64,000 nucleotides of DNA from positions 3,236,001 to 3,300,000 of the forward strand of contig NZ_CP055157.1 in the NCBI RefSeq assembly GCF_013367775.1, read 5' to 3'. Positions 39,508-51,960 of this stretch are shown here, in pieces. Each line of letters starts with the position of its first letter. The first letter of the stretch is position 1. This stretch comes from Microbulbifer sp. YPW1 (GTDB lineage Bacteria; Pseudomonadota; Gammaproteobacteria; Pseudomonadales; Cellvibrionaceae). A model generated the notes under the pieces. The model saw only the letters and a program-made list of their open reading frames with translations, was not told where the DNA came from and did not search any database. Made by a program: the position numbers and the translations under genes.

Positions 39508-41256
39508 GTGAAATCCATGATGACAGTTTTACGCGCAGGGTATAGAAAAAGCCGGTTTAGCCTGACAACAGCCATTGTGGCACTTATGGGCACCTTGTCC
39601 CTGGTCAGCATTGCCAATGCGTATGACCGCGTGAATGGCGAAGGGTTCGCCAGCCGTTCCCCGGTTCTGGCGACACACGGCATGGCCGCCACCAGTCAGC
39701 CCCTCGCCACCCAGGTGGCGCTGGATATTTTGAAGAAGGGCGGCAGTGCGGTAGACGCAGCGATAGCTGCCAATGCCGTGCAGGGGCTGATGGAACCCAC
39801 CGGCAATGGCATCGGCGGTGATCTGTTCGCCATTGTCTGGAGTGCCGACGACAAGAAGTTACACGGGCTGAACGCCAGTGGGCGGTCGCCGAAATCGCTG
39901 CCGTTCAGTTATTTTGCCGACAATAATCTGGACAAGATCCCCTCGCACGGACCATTGCCCGTGTCGGTGCCAGGCGCCGTAGATGGCTGGTTTGAGCTGC
40001 ACGAAAAATTCGGCAAACTGCCTATGGCGGAGCTTCTCGCACCAGCGATTACCTACGCCAACGAAGGGTTTCCCGTTACCCAGCTGGTGGCCTATTACTG
40101 GAATCGATCCGTACCTGTTCTGGAGAAGTTCCCCGGTTTTCGCGAGACCTATATGCCGGATGGCCGCGCGCCGAAAGAGGGCGAACTGTTTCGCAATCCG
40201 CGCCTTGCAAAGACATTGCAGAAGATTGCCGATGGCGGACGCGATGCCTTTTATAAGGGGGATATCGCCCGGGAAATTGATCGTTATATGAAGGCCAACG
40301 ACGGCTTTCTCTCCTACGAAGACCTCGCCAGCCACAAGTCCGACTGGATTGAACCGGTATCAACCAATTACCGCGGCTATGATGTATGGGAGCTGCCGCC
40401 TAATGGACAGGGCATTGCTGCACTGCAGATCCTGAACATCCTTGAAGGGTATGACCTGAAGAAACTCGGTCGACAGAGCCCGGAATATGTACACCTGTTC
40501 GCGGAAGCCAAAAAGCTGGCGTTTGAGGATCGCGCCAAGTATTACGCGGATCCGGATTTCAACAAGCTGCCGGTTAAAGAGCTGATTTCCAAGCCCTATG
40601 CCGATAAACGCCGCAAGCTCATTAATACTGAAAAAGCGGCAAAACGTTACGACGCGGGCAATGTGGCCCTGCGCCACGGCGACACCATTTACCTGACCAC
40701 CGCCGATCAAGACGGCAACATGGTTTCCCTGATCCAGAGTAATTACCGCGGCATGGGCTCGGGTATGACCCCTGGCGAACTCGGATTTATCCTGCAGGAC
40801 CGCGGAGAAATGTTCAGCCTGAAAGAGGGGCACTTCAACCAGTACCAGCCGGGTAAGCGCCCCTTCCATACCATTATCCCTGCGTTTGTTACCAAAGAGG
40901 GAAAACCCTGGCTCAGCTTCGGGGTGATGGGTGGTGCCACCCAGCCGCAGATGCATGCGCAGATTGTTATCAATATGGTGGACTTCGGCTTGAACGTGCA
41001 GGAGGCGGGTGATGCACCGCGCATTCTGCACAGCGGCTCCAGCCAGCCCACCGATGAGCTGATGGAGGATGGTGGATACCTGAGCCTGGAAGATGGTTTC
41101 CCCATGGAGACCCGGCGTAAACTTGTCCAGATGGGCCATCAGGTGCGTTTTGAGAGCGGTCCCTATGGCGGCTACCAGGCCATTCTGAAAGCCGACAATG
41201 GCGTGTATCAGGGGGCCTCGGAAAGCCGCAAGGATGGTCAGGCCGCAGGCTACTGA
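39508..41256 (+). CDS. ggt: Gamma-glutamyltransferase
   Basis: The 582-residue precursor cleaves gamma-glutamyl bonds such as that of glutathione and splits itself into two subunits. A signal peptide (about 1-38, ending IANAYD) directs it to the periplasm. The large subunit contains GGSAVDAAIAANAVQGLMEP and GNGIGGDLFA. Autocleavage is expected before Thr393 in GDTIYLTTADQDGN, and the small subunit carries NYRGMGSGMTP and the SFGVMGGATQPQ oxyanion segment. The start is GTG with AGGGG 9 nt upstream. The gene diverges from ydbH across an 80-bp promoter region. Confidence 0.93.
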   Translation: MKSMMTVLRAGYRKSRFSLTTAIVALMGTLSLVSIANAYDRVNGEGFASRSPVLATHGMAATSQPLATQVALDILKKGGSAVDAAIAANAVQGLMEPTGNGIGGDLFAIVWSADDKKLHGLNASGRSPKSLPFSYFADNNLDKIPSHGPLPVSVPGAVDGWFELHEKFGKLPMAELLAPAITYANEGFPVTQLVAYYWNRSVPVLEKFPGFRETYMPDGRAPKEGELFRNPRLAKTLQKIADGGRDAFYKGDIAREIDRYMKANDGFLSYEDLASHKSDWIEPVSTNYRGYDVWELPPNGQGIAALQILNILEGYDLKKLGRQSPEYVHLFAEAKKLAFEDRAKYYADPDFNKLPVKELISKPYADKRRKLINTEKAAKRYDAGNVALRHGDTIYLTTADQDGNMVSLIQSNYRGMGSGMTPGELGFILQDRGEMFSLKEGHFNQYQPGKRPFHTIIPAFVTKEGKPWLSFGVMGGATQPQMHAQIVINMVDFGLNVQEAGDAPRILHSGSSQPTDELMEDGGYLSLEDGFPMETRRKLVQMGHQVRFESGPYGGYQAILKADNGVYQGASESRKDGQAAGY

Positions 41257-41349
41257 GCCGTTGCCGATAAAGCATTCGGACTCGCAATACAATTAATGGA
41301 AGTCGGGTGGCCCAGCGGCCACCCGGAGGTACACAAGAGACTGTAAAGA

Positions 41350-43989
41350 ATGAGAGATTCCCAGCCCAGCACGATTTATCTGTCTGACTATCGGGCACCG
41401 GACTACCTGGTAGACAAGACCGAGCTGACGTTCGACCTGGACCCGCACGCGACACTGGTTAAATCCCGCTTGAAAATACGCCGCAACCCAGCGGTGGCGA
41501 CAGTCGGTGAATCCCTGCCGCCACTGTGGCTGGATGGGGTGGACCTGGAATTACTATCCATTGCCGAAAATGGCGAACTGCTGCCGGCACAGCGCTATCA
41601 GGAAAAGGACGGCGGCCTTTCACTGGCAGTTGAGCAGCCTGAATTTGAACTGGAAGTACAGACCCGCATTGCGCCGGAATCCAACACGTCGCTGGAGGGG
41701 CTTTATCTCTCCAATGGCATGTACTGTACCCAGTGTGAGGCGGAAGGGTTTCGCAAGATCACCTTTTACCCGGATCGCCCGGATGTCATGTCCGTATTCA
41801 CCACCACAATCGTTGCGCCCGCCACATTCCCGGTATTGCTTTCCAACGGAAACAAGGTCGACAGCGGTACGACCGATGATGGCCGCCTGCGTATCACCTG
41901 GGAAGACCCGTTTGCCAAACCTTCCTACCTGTTTGCCCTGGTCGCGGGGGATCTGAAACATGTGGAAGACACCTTTACCACAAGCAGTGGTCGCGCGGTA
42001 AAACTCCAGCTGTTTACTGAGGCCCGCAATATTGGCAAGTGCGCCCATGCCATGACCTCGCTCAAGCACTCCATGCGCTGGGATGAAGAGGTTTACGGGC
42101 GCGAATACGATCTCGATATCTTTATGATCGTGGCAGTGGACCACTTCAATATGGGGGCCATGGAAAACAAGGGGCTCAACATATTCAACTCCGCCTGCGT
42201 ACTGGCCAGCCCGGAAACGGCCACCGATGCCGCCTTCCAGCGTATTGAATCCATCGTTGCCCACGAGTATTTCCACAATTGGTCCGGCAATCGGGTGACC
42301 TGCAGAGACTGGTTCCAGTTGAGCCTGAAAGAGGGTTTTACCGTGTTCCGGGACGCGGAGTTTTCCGCAGATATGAATTCGCGCGCGGTCAAGCGCATTG
42401 AGGACGTGACGCTGTTACGTACTGCGCAGTTTGCTGAGGACGCGGGGCCCATGTCCCATCCGGTGCGACCTGATTCGTACATGGAAATTTCCAACTTCTA
42501 TACCCTCACGGTCTATGAGAAGGGCGCGGAAGTGGTGCGGATGATACACACCATACTCGGTGCCGAGGCCTTCCGTCGCGGCAGTGATCTGTACTTCCAG
42601 CGGCACGACGGGTGTGCAGTGACCTGCGAAGATTTCGTTGCCGCGATGGAAGACGCCAACAATGCCGATCTCAAGCAGTTCCGCCGCTGGTACAGTCAGG
42701 CGGGAACACCGGTACTCGAAGTGGCGGATACTTATGATGCTGAGGCCGCTCGCTACACGCTGACGATCCGGCAACACACACCTGACACCCCGGGGCAGAA
42801 AGACAAGCAACCCCTGCATATCCCCGTGACTGTTGGCCTGCTCGGCGAGAGCGGTACCCCGCTTGCACTGGATGAGTCTGGCGCGCTGGAGACGGTATTG
42901 CACCTCACCGAGTCCGCCCAGGAGTTCCACTTTGACGGCATAGCAGAACAGCCGCTGCCTTCTCTTCTGCGTGGGTTCTCTGCACCGGTAAAACTGCATT
43001 ATGGCTACAGCGTAGAACAACTCCAGTTTCTGATGCAGCACGATACGGATCCCTTCAACCGCTGGGATGCTTGCCAGCGATTGGCTCTGAATACGCTGCA
43101 ATTTCTCCAGCGCCAGTACCGTGAAAACGGTGCAATGCAGGTACCCGAGGCGTTGATAAAGGGGTACGCCGCAGTACTCGATAACACCTCGCTGGATCCA
43201 GCGCTGGTCGCCAAAATGCTGGCGTTACCCAGTGCCCAGGAACTGGCGGAGCACGGCGAATCTATCGATGCAAATGCGATCATCGCAGCGCGGGATTTCG
43301 CCAAAGTGTCTATTGCCAGTGCTCTCAAATCGCGCTTTCTCAACCGCTACCAGCAGCTGGATCAGCGCAAGCCCTACCAGCCCAGTGCCGATGACATCGC
43401 GCAGCGCAGCCTGAAAAACACCTGTCTTGCGTATCTCTGTGTTGATGGGGATCAGGACGGGTTGGCGATGGCGAAAGCGCAGTTCGAGCGTGACGAGAAC
43501 ATGACCGATGTCGCCGCGGCGTTGGGCGCCCTGGTGGAATACGCTCCGCGCGAAGAGGCTGTAGAGCATCTGGAGACTTTTTATCAACAGTGGCAGCAGG
43601 ATACCCAGGTGGTGGAAACCTGGTTTGGCCTGCAAAGCAGCAGCGCGAGTTTCGGCACATTGGAACGAGTGCATGCCTTGATGGAACATCCGGCATTTGA
43701 ACTGAAAAACCCGAATAAGGTTCGCGCAGTTATCGGCGGCTTTGCCATGCGAAATTTCTCGCAGTTTCACCGGGAAGATGGCAGCGGCTACGAATTCCTT
43801 GCTGAGCAGGTTATTGCGTTGGACAAGCTGAATCCACAGATCGCCTCACGGCTGGTGACGCCGCTGACTCGCTGGAAAAGGTACCGGGCACAGGAATCCA
43901 AGCAGGTTCACGCGGCCTTGCGGCGTATCAATGAAAGCGGTGAGCTATCCCGGGATCTATATGAAGTGGTCAGTAAAAGCCTCTCCTGA
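41350..43989 (+). CDS. pepN: Aminopeptidase N
   Basis: PepN is a cytosolic M1 zinc aminopeptidase that trims N-terminal residues from peptides. The 879-residue protein has the exopeptidase motif GAMEN at 269-273 and the zinc site HEYFHNW with His305, His309 and Glu328. The DUF3458-type C-terminal Ig-like and helical domains follow. Length and order match E. coli PepN (870 residues). It is probably transcribed alone. Confidence 0.96.
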   Translation: MRDSQPSTIYLSDYRAPDYLVDKTELTFDLDPHATLVKSRLKIRRNPAVATVGESLPPLWLDGVDLELLSIAENGELLPAQRYQEKDGGLSLAVEQPEFELEVQTRIAPESNTSLEGLYLSNGMYCTQCEAEGFRKITFYPDRPDVMSVFTTTIVAPATFPVLLSNGNKVDSGTTDDGRLRITWEDPFAKPSYLFALVAGDLKHVEDTFTTSSGRAVKLQLFTEARNIGKCAHAMTSLKHSMRWDEEVYGREYDLDIFMIVAVDHFNMGAMENKGLNIFNSACVLASPETATDAAFQRIESIVAHEYFHNWSGNRVTCRDWFQLSLKEGFTVFRDAEFSADMNSRAVKRIEDVTLLRTAQFAEDAGPMSHPVRPDSYMEISNFYTLTVYEKGAEVVRMIHTILGAEAFRRGSDLYFQRHDGCAVTCEDFVAAMEDANNADLKQFRRWYSQAGTPVLEVADTYDAEAARYTLTIRQHTPDTPGQKDKQPLHIPVTVGLLGESGTPLALDESGALETVLHLTESAQEFHFDGIAEQPLPSLLRGFSAPVKLHYGYSVEQLQFLMQHDTDPFNRWDACQRLALNTLQFLQRQYRENGAMQVPEALIKGYAAVLDNTSLDPALVAKMLALPSAQELAEHGESIDANAIIAARDFAKVSIASALKSRFLNRYQQLDQRKPYQPSADDIAQRSLKNTCLAYLCVDGDQDGLAMAKAQFERDENMTDVAAALGALVEYAPREEAVEHLETFYQQWQQDTQVVETWFGLQSSSASFGTLERVHALMEHPAFELKNPNKVRAVIGGFAMRNFSQFHREDGSGYEFLAEQVIALDKLNPQIASRLVTPLTRWKRYRAQESKQVHAALRRINESGELSRDLYEVVSKSLS

Positions 43990-43998
43990 GGCTTTTAT
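43975..43998. terminator. Bidirectional hairpin spanning the pepN stop codon
   Basis: AAAAGCCTC (43975-43983) and GAGGCTTTT (43988-43996) form a perfect 9-bp stem with a TCCT loop. The pepN TGA lies in the loop and second arm. Short T tracts on both strands let it serve pepN and, more distantly, the convergent phosphatase gene. Confidence 0.6.
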
Positions 43999-44052
43999 AT
44001 GAGTATTCAAAATAGGGCGGGATGTAGATAACGGGTTGTCGGCAGTGTCTTC

Positions 44053-44646
44053 CTACTGAATCAGGTTATCGATATCCCGCTCATCTCCCAGCTCAATAAT
44101 TTTCAGTGTCCCACCAGCCAGGCTCAACTCCGTGCGGGATGTGTAATCCGGGTGGAACTGAGCCACCTTGAGGTCATTGCGAATATCCGCTATGACCGAG
44201 TTGATCACCATAAAGTGACAGAACACCAGCGTGGTATGTGCATTACCGGTGTTCTCCCTCTGCTCCCCCAGTCCCAACAGGTAATCCTTTACCGTGTTCC
44301 GCCACTGAACCTGAGCCGGAGTGAGGCTATTCCAGCCGTCATTCAGTAATGTTTTAATCCAGTGTCCCCGCTGCGCCAGGGGCATACCCTGCGGTGAGGG
44401 AATCTCGATTACCCGGGGCTCTTCTTCTATTTCCTGTTCCCAGCGTGCAGCGATCGGTAGGGCCGTCTGAATGGCTCGGGTTTTGGGGCTGCTTACAAGA
44501 CGTACGCCCTGTCCTTCGGGAAAGTGTTTGTCCAGGTCGGCAGCCAACTGCTGGGCCTGCAGCTGGCCGCGCTCCGTCAATCCTGGATCCGCATCGGTAG
44601 CGGATTTTGCGGCTTCTCCGTGACGAACAAGAACGATCTTATGCAA
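44053..44646 (-). CDS. Histidine phosphatase family protein (SixA/phosphoglycerate mutase-like)
   Basis: The 197-residue protein starts with the catalytic motif VLVRHGEA (His9). LTERGQLQAQQLAADL, SSPKTRAIQTA and the second histidine segment LVFCHFMVINSVI follow. Bacterial members include SixA, which removes phosphate from histidine phosphotransfer proteins, and broad phosphatases; this copy is longer than SixA (about 160 residues). Its substrate cannot be told from sequence. It lies 131 bp downstream of the carboxylesterase gene on the same strand. Confidence 0.85.
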   Translation of the reverse strand: MHKIVLVRHGEAAKSATDADPGLTERGQLQAQQLAADLDKHFPEGQGVRLVSSPKTRAIQTALPIAARWEQEIEEEPRVIEIPSPQGMPLAQRGHWIKTLLNDGWNSLTPAQVQWRNTVKDYLLGLGEQRENTGNAHTTLVFCHFMVINSVIADIRNDLKVAQFHPDYTSRTELSLAGGTLKIIELGDERDIDNLIQ

Positions 44647-44777
44647 AACTCGGGTCTCCCTGGTGCACTCTTTTATCTGACTGCCCGTATACGAAAAGGT
44701 CTACAGGCACTGGCTCCATCATAACCGATCGAGCAGGGGGCAGCGTGCTGCATCCGGAAAGTGTTAACGCACTGCCG

Positions 44778-46391
44778 TTACAGCAGGCCGTGTAGTTTTG
44801 TATCCTCGAGGGCCTCCCACAGTTCGTGCAGTGTATCCACATCCAGGGGAGAATCTGCCTCGCCAAAATTACGGCAATGGCCCTGTTCGAATCCGGGCCA
44901 GTCGCTGCCAGGATTTCCGGATTCGGCAAAGTTCAGCCATGCATTGCGCATGGTTTCACTAAGGATATGTGGCTCGCTCTGGCCACCATACAAGTGCTGT
45001 AACGAGGCATCGTCGTGTGTACCGAATACGTAGCCGAGTTCTGCGGCATGGCAGGCCCCCAGTAAAGGCTGCGCATTGAGTGGCTGGGCAAAGTGATAGT
45101 GATAGCGCTTTCCGCGGTGGGCTTTAAGCAGGCGCAACCCGGGAACAGTAAATACCATATCGGTCAGCATTAAATTCCAGGTGCGGCTCCACAGTGGCCA
45201 GGGGTTTTCCATCTGGGATTCTGCACGCCGGCGATAGTGATCCAGTAGCGGGGTCAGCAGGTGGTCGGGAAGAATCGACTGGAGGTGCCCGCGAATCTGC
45301 TGGTCATCCAACGTCAGGGTTTCCGGACGCGCTGCGCTGAACAGATTCCATTCGTCGCGATTACTGCCCACCATTATGGAAACTTCCGCGCCAGCACCCT
45401 GGCGCAGGGCGTCCACGGGAGACTGTATGATCAAGTCTCTATCCAGTACGGGTTTGAAAGGAAGGTGCCCCCACTGAGGACCGGTATCGGGGGCGTTTAA
45501 CAGGGTTTCCTGCACCTGGAGTATCTCGCGGGTGGTCGGGGGCTGTTGTAAGGGCTTCCCGTTCCGTTGCGCCATCAACTCTGCGCAGAATCTGTCGGCC
45601 AGCTGTGCGGCTCTTTCCGGGGTGTGGAAGACACCGGGATTTCCACTTTGCACGATCGCCTTATGGAACAGTTGGCCTGTCAGTGGCTCCTTATCACTTC
45701 CCCGGGCCGCGAACAGGGAAGCGATACTCATGGCGCCTGCGGATTCTCCGAACAGGGTAACGTTGTCCGGGTTGCCGCCAAATGCCGCTATATTTTCGCG
45801 AACCCAGTGCAGCGCGGCGATCTGATCCAGTAGTCCCTCGTTACCTGTGGCGGGGATGTCACAGCAGTCTCTCAGTCGCAGGAAACCCAGCGCCCCCAGT
45901 CGGTAGTTCAGCGTGACGACAATCGCACGACCGCTGGCAGCCAGATACTTCCCGTTGTATAGGGACTGGCAACCTGAGCCGAGATAGAAGGCGCCTCCAT
46001 GTATCCAAACCATGACGGGCAGGATTTCCTGCTGCGGTGCTGCCGGCGTGTAAATGTTGAGGTAAAGGCAATCCTCGCTGTCGGGTTCCTCACCATTGGG
46101 GCCCTTGATCTCGAACAGGGGAGAGGGGTTTTGTGGTGCGGGCATCCCGTACCGAGTGGCATCACGTATGCCTTCCCATCGGCCAGGTTTTTGAGGCGGC
46201 TGCCAGCGCCTTTCCCCCACTGGAGATTGCGCATAGGGAATACCGAGAAACTGCTGCACTCGGCCCGACGGGTCCAACTTGCCTTGCAGGGCGCCGCAGG
46301 GGGCATTGACGACGGGGTGCTGCCTGGAAGAGCGCGTGGTCTTGGCGGCGTTGATATTGGAGCCAGAAGTGGGGAGACCAGAGTTGGGCAT
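44778..46391 (-). CDS. Type B carboxylesterase
   Basis: The 537-residue alpha/beta hydrolase belongs to the carboxylesterase/acetylcholinesterase family. The pattern GIPYAQSPVGERRWQPP opens the domain; EDCLYLNIYTP, WIHGGAFYLGSG (oxyanion hole) and the nucleophile elbow FGESAGAMS follow, with acid and His partners further on (near GSNRDEWNLF and GACHAAELGYVFG). No signal peptide is visible, so it is probably cytosolic. Such enzymes cleave small esters; the substrate is unknown. Confidence 0.88.
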   Translation of the reverse strand: MPNSGLPTSGSNINAAKTTRSSRQHPVVNAPCGALQGKLDPSGRVQQFLGIPYAQSPVGERRWQPPQKPGRWEGIRDATRYGMPAPQNPSPLFEIKGPNGEEPDSEDCLYLNIYTPAAPQQEILPVMVWIHGGAFYLGSGCQSLYNGKYLAASGRAIVVTLNYRLGALGFLRLRDCCDIPATGNEGLLDQIAALHWVRENIAAFGGNPDNVTLFGESAGAMSIASLFAARGSDKEPLTGQLFHKAIVQSGNPGVFHTPERAAQLADRFCAELMAQRNGKPLQQPPTTREILQVQETLLNAPDTGPQWGHLPFKPVLDRDLIIQSPVDALRQGAGAEVSIMVGSNRDEWNLFSAARPETLTLDDQQIRGHLQSILPDHLLTPLLDHYRRRAESQMENPWPLWSRTWNLMLTDMVFTVPGLRLLKAHRGKRYHYHFAQPLNAQPLLGACHAAELGYVFGTHDDASLQHLYGGQSEPHILSETMRNAWLNFAESGNPGSDWPGFEQGHCRNFGEADSPLDVDTLHELWEALEDTKLHGLL

Positions 46392-46987
46392 AGCGGGAAG
46401 TATCCATTTCCATTCAGCTAAAACACTTTACTGGCAGCCTGAAACGCAGGCTGCGTACAATAGACTCAGTATAGAAGTTGTCATATTGGTAAGGGTTTCT
46501 GCCTGATTGTGACCAAACTATTTCCCGGTAAAAAAATACGAAATAGCTGGGCAGCCCGGTTGCAATGAATACAAACTCAGATATGATTAAAAATTCCTGT
46601 CAAGATATTGCCGTTCCAGCTTTCCGGCATCTGACGGACATCCTTTTTGATAACCCTCTGTGAGAACCTTGTGAACCTTTCTTTTGGCCTGAAACTAACG
46701 ACCGAATGTCGCTGGCAGAGCACGCTTAGCTCTGTGTCGGCGTGTATGTGTTGGTCGCGTTCCTATTGTCAGGGAAGTGTTTCCGCAGTTTCGGATCTTG
46801 CTGGTGGTGTCAGTAAAGCCCTGATCGTATTTCCGCGTCTGATGTCCGTAAAAATGCTAGCCAAGCACCTGCGTAAACACCCGGCAACTATTGCTGTGTG
46901 CTCTGCTGTGGCGATCCGAGTGCGCGATATGATTACCTGACAGTGAACTGATTTAGTGTGCTGGAGGGTTTGGTCAAACCCTTCAGG
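46392..46987. other. Long intergenic region without a clear gene
   Basis: No convincing coding region, tRNA or repeat is seen in these 596 bp. A plus-strand frame from a TTG at 46647 (97 codons) has no ribosome binding site or family resemblance. Because an orphan terminator follows at 46988, a small RNA or a long leader of the MFS gene could be encoded here. Confidence 0.5.
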
Positions 46988-47022
46988 AAAAACCCGGAGG
47001 GTTCTGCCCTCCGGGTTTTTTT
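46988..47022 (+). terminator. Orphan terminator upstream of the MdtH-like gene
   Basis: AAAAACCCGGAGGG (46988-47001) and CCCTCCGGGTTTTT (47007-47020) form a perfect 14-bp stem with a 5-nt loop, then further T. No plus-strand gene lies upstream within 2.9 kb. It ends 27 bp before the next start codon, so it fits a small RNA or an attenuator. Confidence 0.88.
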
Positions 47023-47049
47023 ATGCCGTGAATTTAGGAGAAATCGGCG

Positions 47050-48384
47050 ATGGACAGGCAATGGTGGCAATCTCTTTACCGCTTACCGCCCTTGATATGG
47101 ATAGTATTGATAGGCAGTTTCTTTGGGCGCGGCACCTATTTTATGGTTTGGCCGTTTCTGGCAATCCTCCTCCATGAAAAGTTTGCCCTGAGCCCGGGAA
47201 ATATCGGGATCATTCTCAGTGTATCCGCCATGGCGTCCGCTCTACTGGGGTTTTACGTTGGTGCCATGTCGGATCGCTATGGACGACGCAATATCCTGAT
47301 CCTGGGGACTGCGATCAATGCAGTGGCGTTTTTTATACTGGCCGTGGCGGAAAGCCTGTCCACGTTTGTTCTTTCGATCACCCTGTGTTCGATCGGCCGT
47401 GCGATCTGGGAACCACCCGCCGGTGCGTTATTCGGCGATCTGATTCCCGATAAAAAATGCCGCGAACTGGCGTTACAGTTTCGCTATTTCCTGGTCAACG
47501 TGGGTGCGGCGCTCGGACCGATTGTTGGCGTCTGGGCAGGCATCAGTGCGCAGCAGTCCACCTTTGGACTCACCGGAGTGAGCTATCTGCTGTTGTGCCT
47601 GGCGTTTATCTGGGCATTCAGCTATTCGGTTGCAGGAAAACACGCTTCGGCGCAGAAGCATACAGAGACCAGTTTCGCCAGTACGGTTCAGGTGCTGCGC
47701 CAGGATCGGGTTTTTCTTGTGGTTGTTTTTGCCAATATCCTCGCGCTGTTCATATACGCACACATGGACACGAGTCTGGTGCAATACCTGACCCAGATGC
47801 AGGCGCCTGCACTGGTCGGGTTGATATCCAGCATGATTCTGGTGAATGCGTTAACGATCGTGCTGCTGCAGTTTCCCCTGCTGCGATTGATGCGGGCACT
47901 GTGTGTCAACAATCGCATGATGGTCGGGATTATCATTCTGGCGGCAGGGCAGGTCTGGCTCGCGCTGAACCCGATCGATTGGCTCTATGGATGGTTGGGC
48001 GCAACTTTTATAGTGAGTGTTGCAGAGGCAATTCTGTTTCCCAATATGAGCGTTCAGGTAGACAGAATGGCTCCCAGTCATTTGCGAGGGAGTTATTTCG
48101 GTGCATCTTCCTTTTATTCCCTCGGATGGTCGAGTGCGCCTTTGGCGGGGGGATTCATCATCGAGTGGGCCGGTGGTAGCGCGCTTTACTGGGGCATGTT
48201 TGTTCTGTGTGGTTTCGTGTTAATCCTCTATCGTTACAGCCGCCAGTTAAATCGGACGCTGCCGGTTAAACCTTCGCAGCCGGACCAGCTTGCAGAAGTA
48301 CTCGCAGAGATGAACGAAGCCAGGTTGGAGGTGGGAGATATTGCTGATCGGGAAGGAGCGCCGGTTTCAAAGCCCGCCGCCTGA
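47050..48384 (+). CDS. MFS transporter, MdtH-like
   Basis: The 444-residue protein has twelve predicted membrane spans. Span 1 reads WIVLIGSFFGRGTYFMVWPFLAI, and the MFS loop 2-3 signature is GAMSDRYGRRNILI. Motif C-like sequence in span 5 is NVGAALGPIVGVWAG. The N-terminal half resembles the MdtH/YceL drug exporter branch of the proton antiporters. A hydrophilic tail of about 40 residues ends the protein. It stands alone between two strong terminators; the substrate is unknown. Confidence 0.83.
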   Translation: MDRQWWQSLYRLPPLIWIVLIGSFFGRGTYFMVWPFLAILLHEKFALSPGNIGIILSVSAMASALLGFYVGAMSDRYGRRNILILGTAINAVAFFILAVAESLSTFVLSITLCSIGRAIWEPPAGALFGDLIPDKKCRELALQFRYFLVNVGAALGPIVGVWAGISAQQSTFGLTGVSYLLLCLAFIWAFSYSVAGKHASAQKHTETSFASTVQVLRQDRVFLVVVFANILALFIYAHMDTSLVQYLTQMQAPALVGLISSMILVNALTIVLLQFPLLRLMRALCVNNRMMVGIIILAAGQVWLALNPIDWLYGWLGATFIVSVAEAILFPNMSVQVDRMAPSHLRGSYFGASSFYSLGWSSAPLAGGFIIEWAGGSALYWGMFVLCGFVLILYRYSRQLNRTLPVKPSQPDQLAEVLAEMNEARLEVGDIADREGAPVSKPAA

Positions 48385-48419
48385 CCCTGCCGACCCTAAA
48401 GCCAATCGACCGTTGAAAT

Positions 48420-48446
48420 GGCCCCGCAACCCGGGGCCTTTTTTCT
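48420..48446 (+). terminator. Terminator of the MdtH-like gene
   Basis: GGCCCCG (48420-48426) and CGGGGCC (48432-48438) form a 7-bp stem, followed by six T residues, 36 bp after the stop. Confidence 0.85.
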
Positions 48447-48823
48447 TTCAATCTCCGCAAAGTTTCCGCTTGCATGAAATTTTGACGGCGAATTTCCTGT
48501 AAAGACGCAAATGTCTTCCTTCCGTTGGGGCGCCCTCCGGCATCCGTTAAAAGTTCCGCATAAACTGTGACGGGTGTCGAATTTGTATCGCTGAAATCTC
48601 TATATTGGCGCTGCAAAAATTGTCCATACATATATTCAATTGTCTGGTCACACGCCTCTGACTTGAAAAAGCCGAATAAGTGATCCATACCGAATTGTGA
48701 TTGATTAAAAATTGATCGCTATGGGTGAAAAGTATACCCGCGGTTTGTGAGTTGGGAATACTGGATCACTGAATTTGGTCAGGGCCTCATCTGAGGATGT
48801 AGGGAAAACAGCAGGTAGGCAGG
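48446..48823 (+). promoter_or_regulatory. Upstream region of the poly-(Asp-X) protein gene
   Basis: This 378-bp stretch is A/T-richer than its surroundings and holds no gene. A weak promoter-like pair, TTGATC and TATACC with a 15-bp spacer, lies about 48.71-48.74 kb. A small CCTCA/TGAGG hairpin precedes a loose GGTAGGCAGG ribosome site next to the ATG. The promoter assignment is tentative. Confidence 0.35.
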
Positions 48824-51802
<2,979 letters not shown>

Positions 51803-51840
51803 GTAAATTCACCATAAACAGCCCACTTTTTGGGCGCCAT

Positions 51841-51874
51841 AAGCACCGGGCCAAAAGCCCGGTGCTTTTTTTTT
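51841..51874 (+). terminator. Terminator of the poly-(Asp-X) protein gene
   Basis: AAGCACCGGGC (51841-51851) and GCCCGGTGCTT (51857-51867) form a perfect 11-bp stem with a CAAAA loop and nine T residues. It separates the giant gene from the secretion genes. Confidence 0.92.
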
Positions 51875-51960
51875 GAACTAAACTTAGTGCGGCATTAGGT
51901 ATAACTACCCGCACAGGTTTGCGCTTTCGGCATTCAGTTGCGGAATAAAAGTGAATAAAT

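Noticed and set aside
46647..46940. 97-codon frame upstream of the MdtH-like gene
   Set aside because: It has a TTG start, no ribosome site and no recognisable composition. A small RNA explains the region better.
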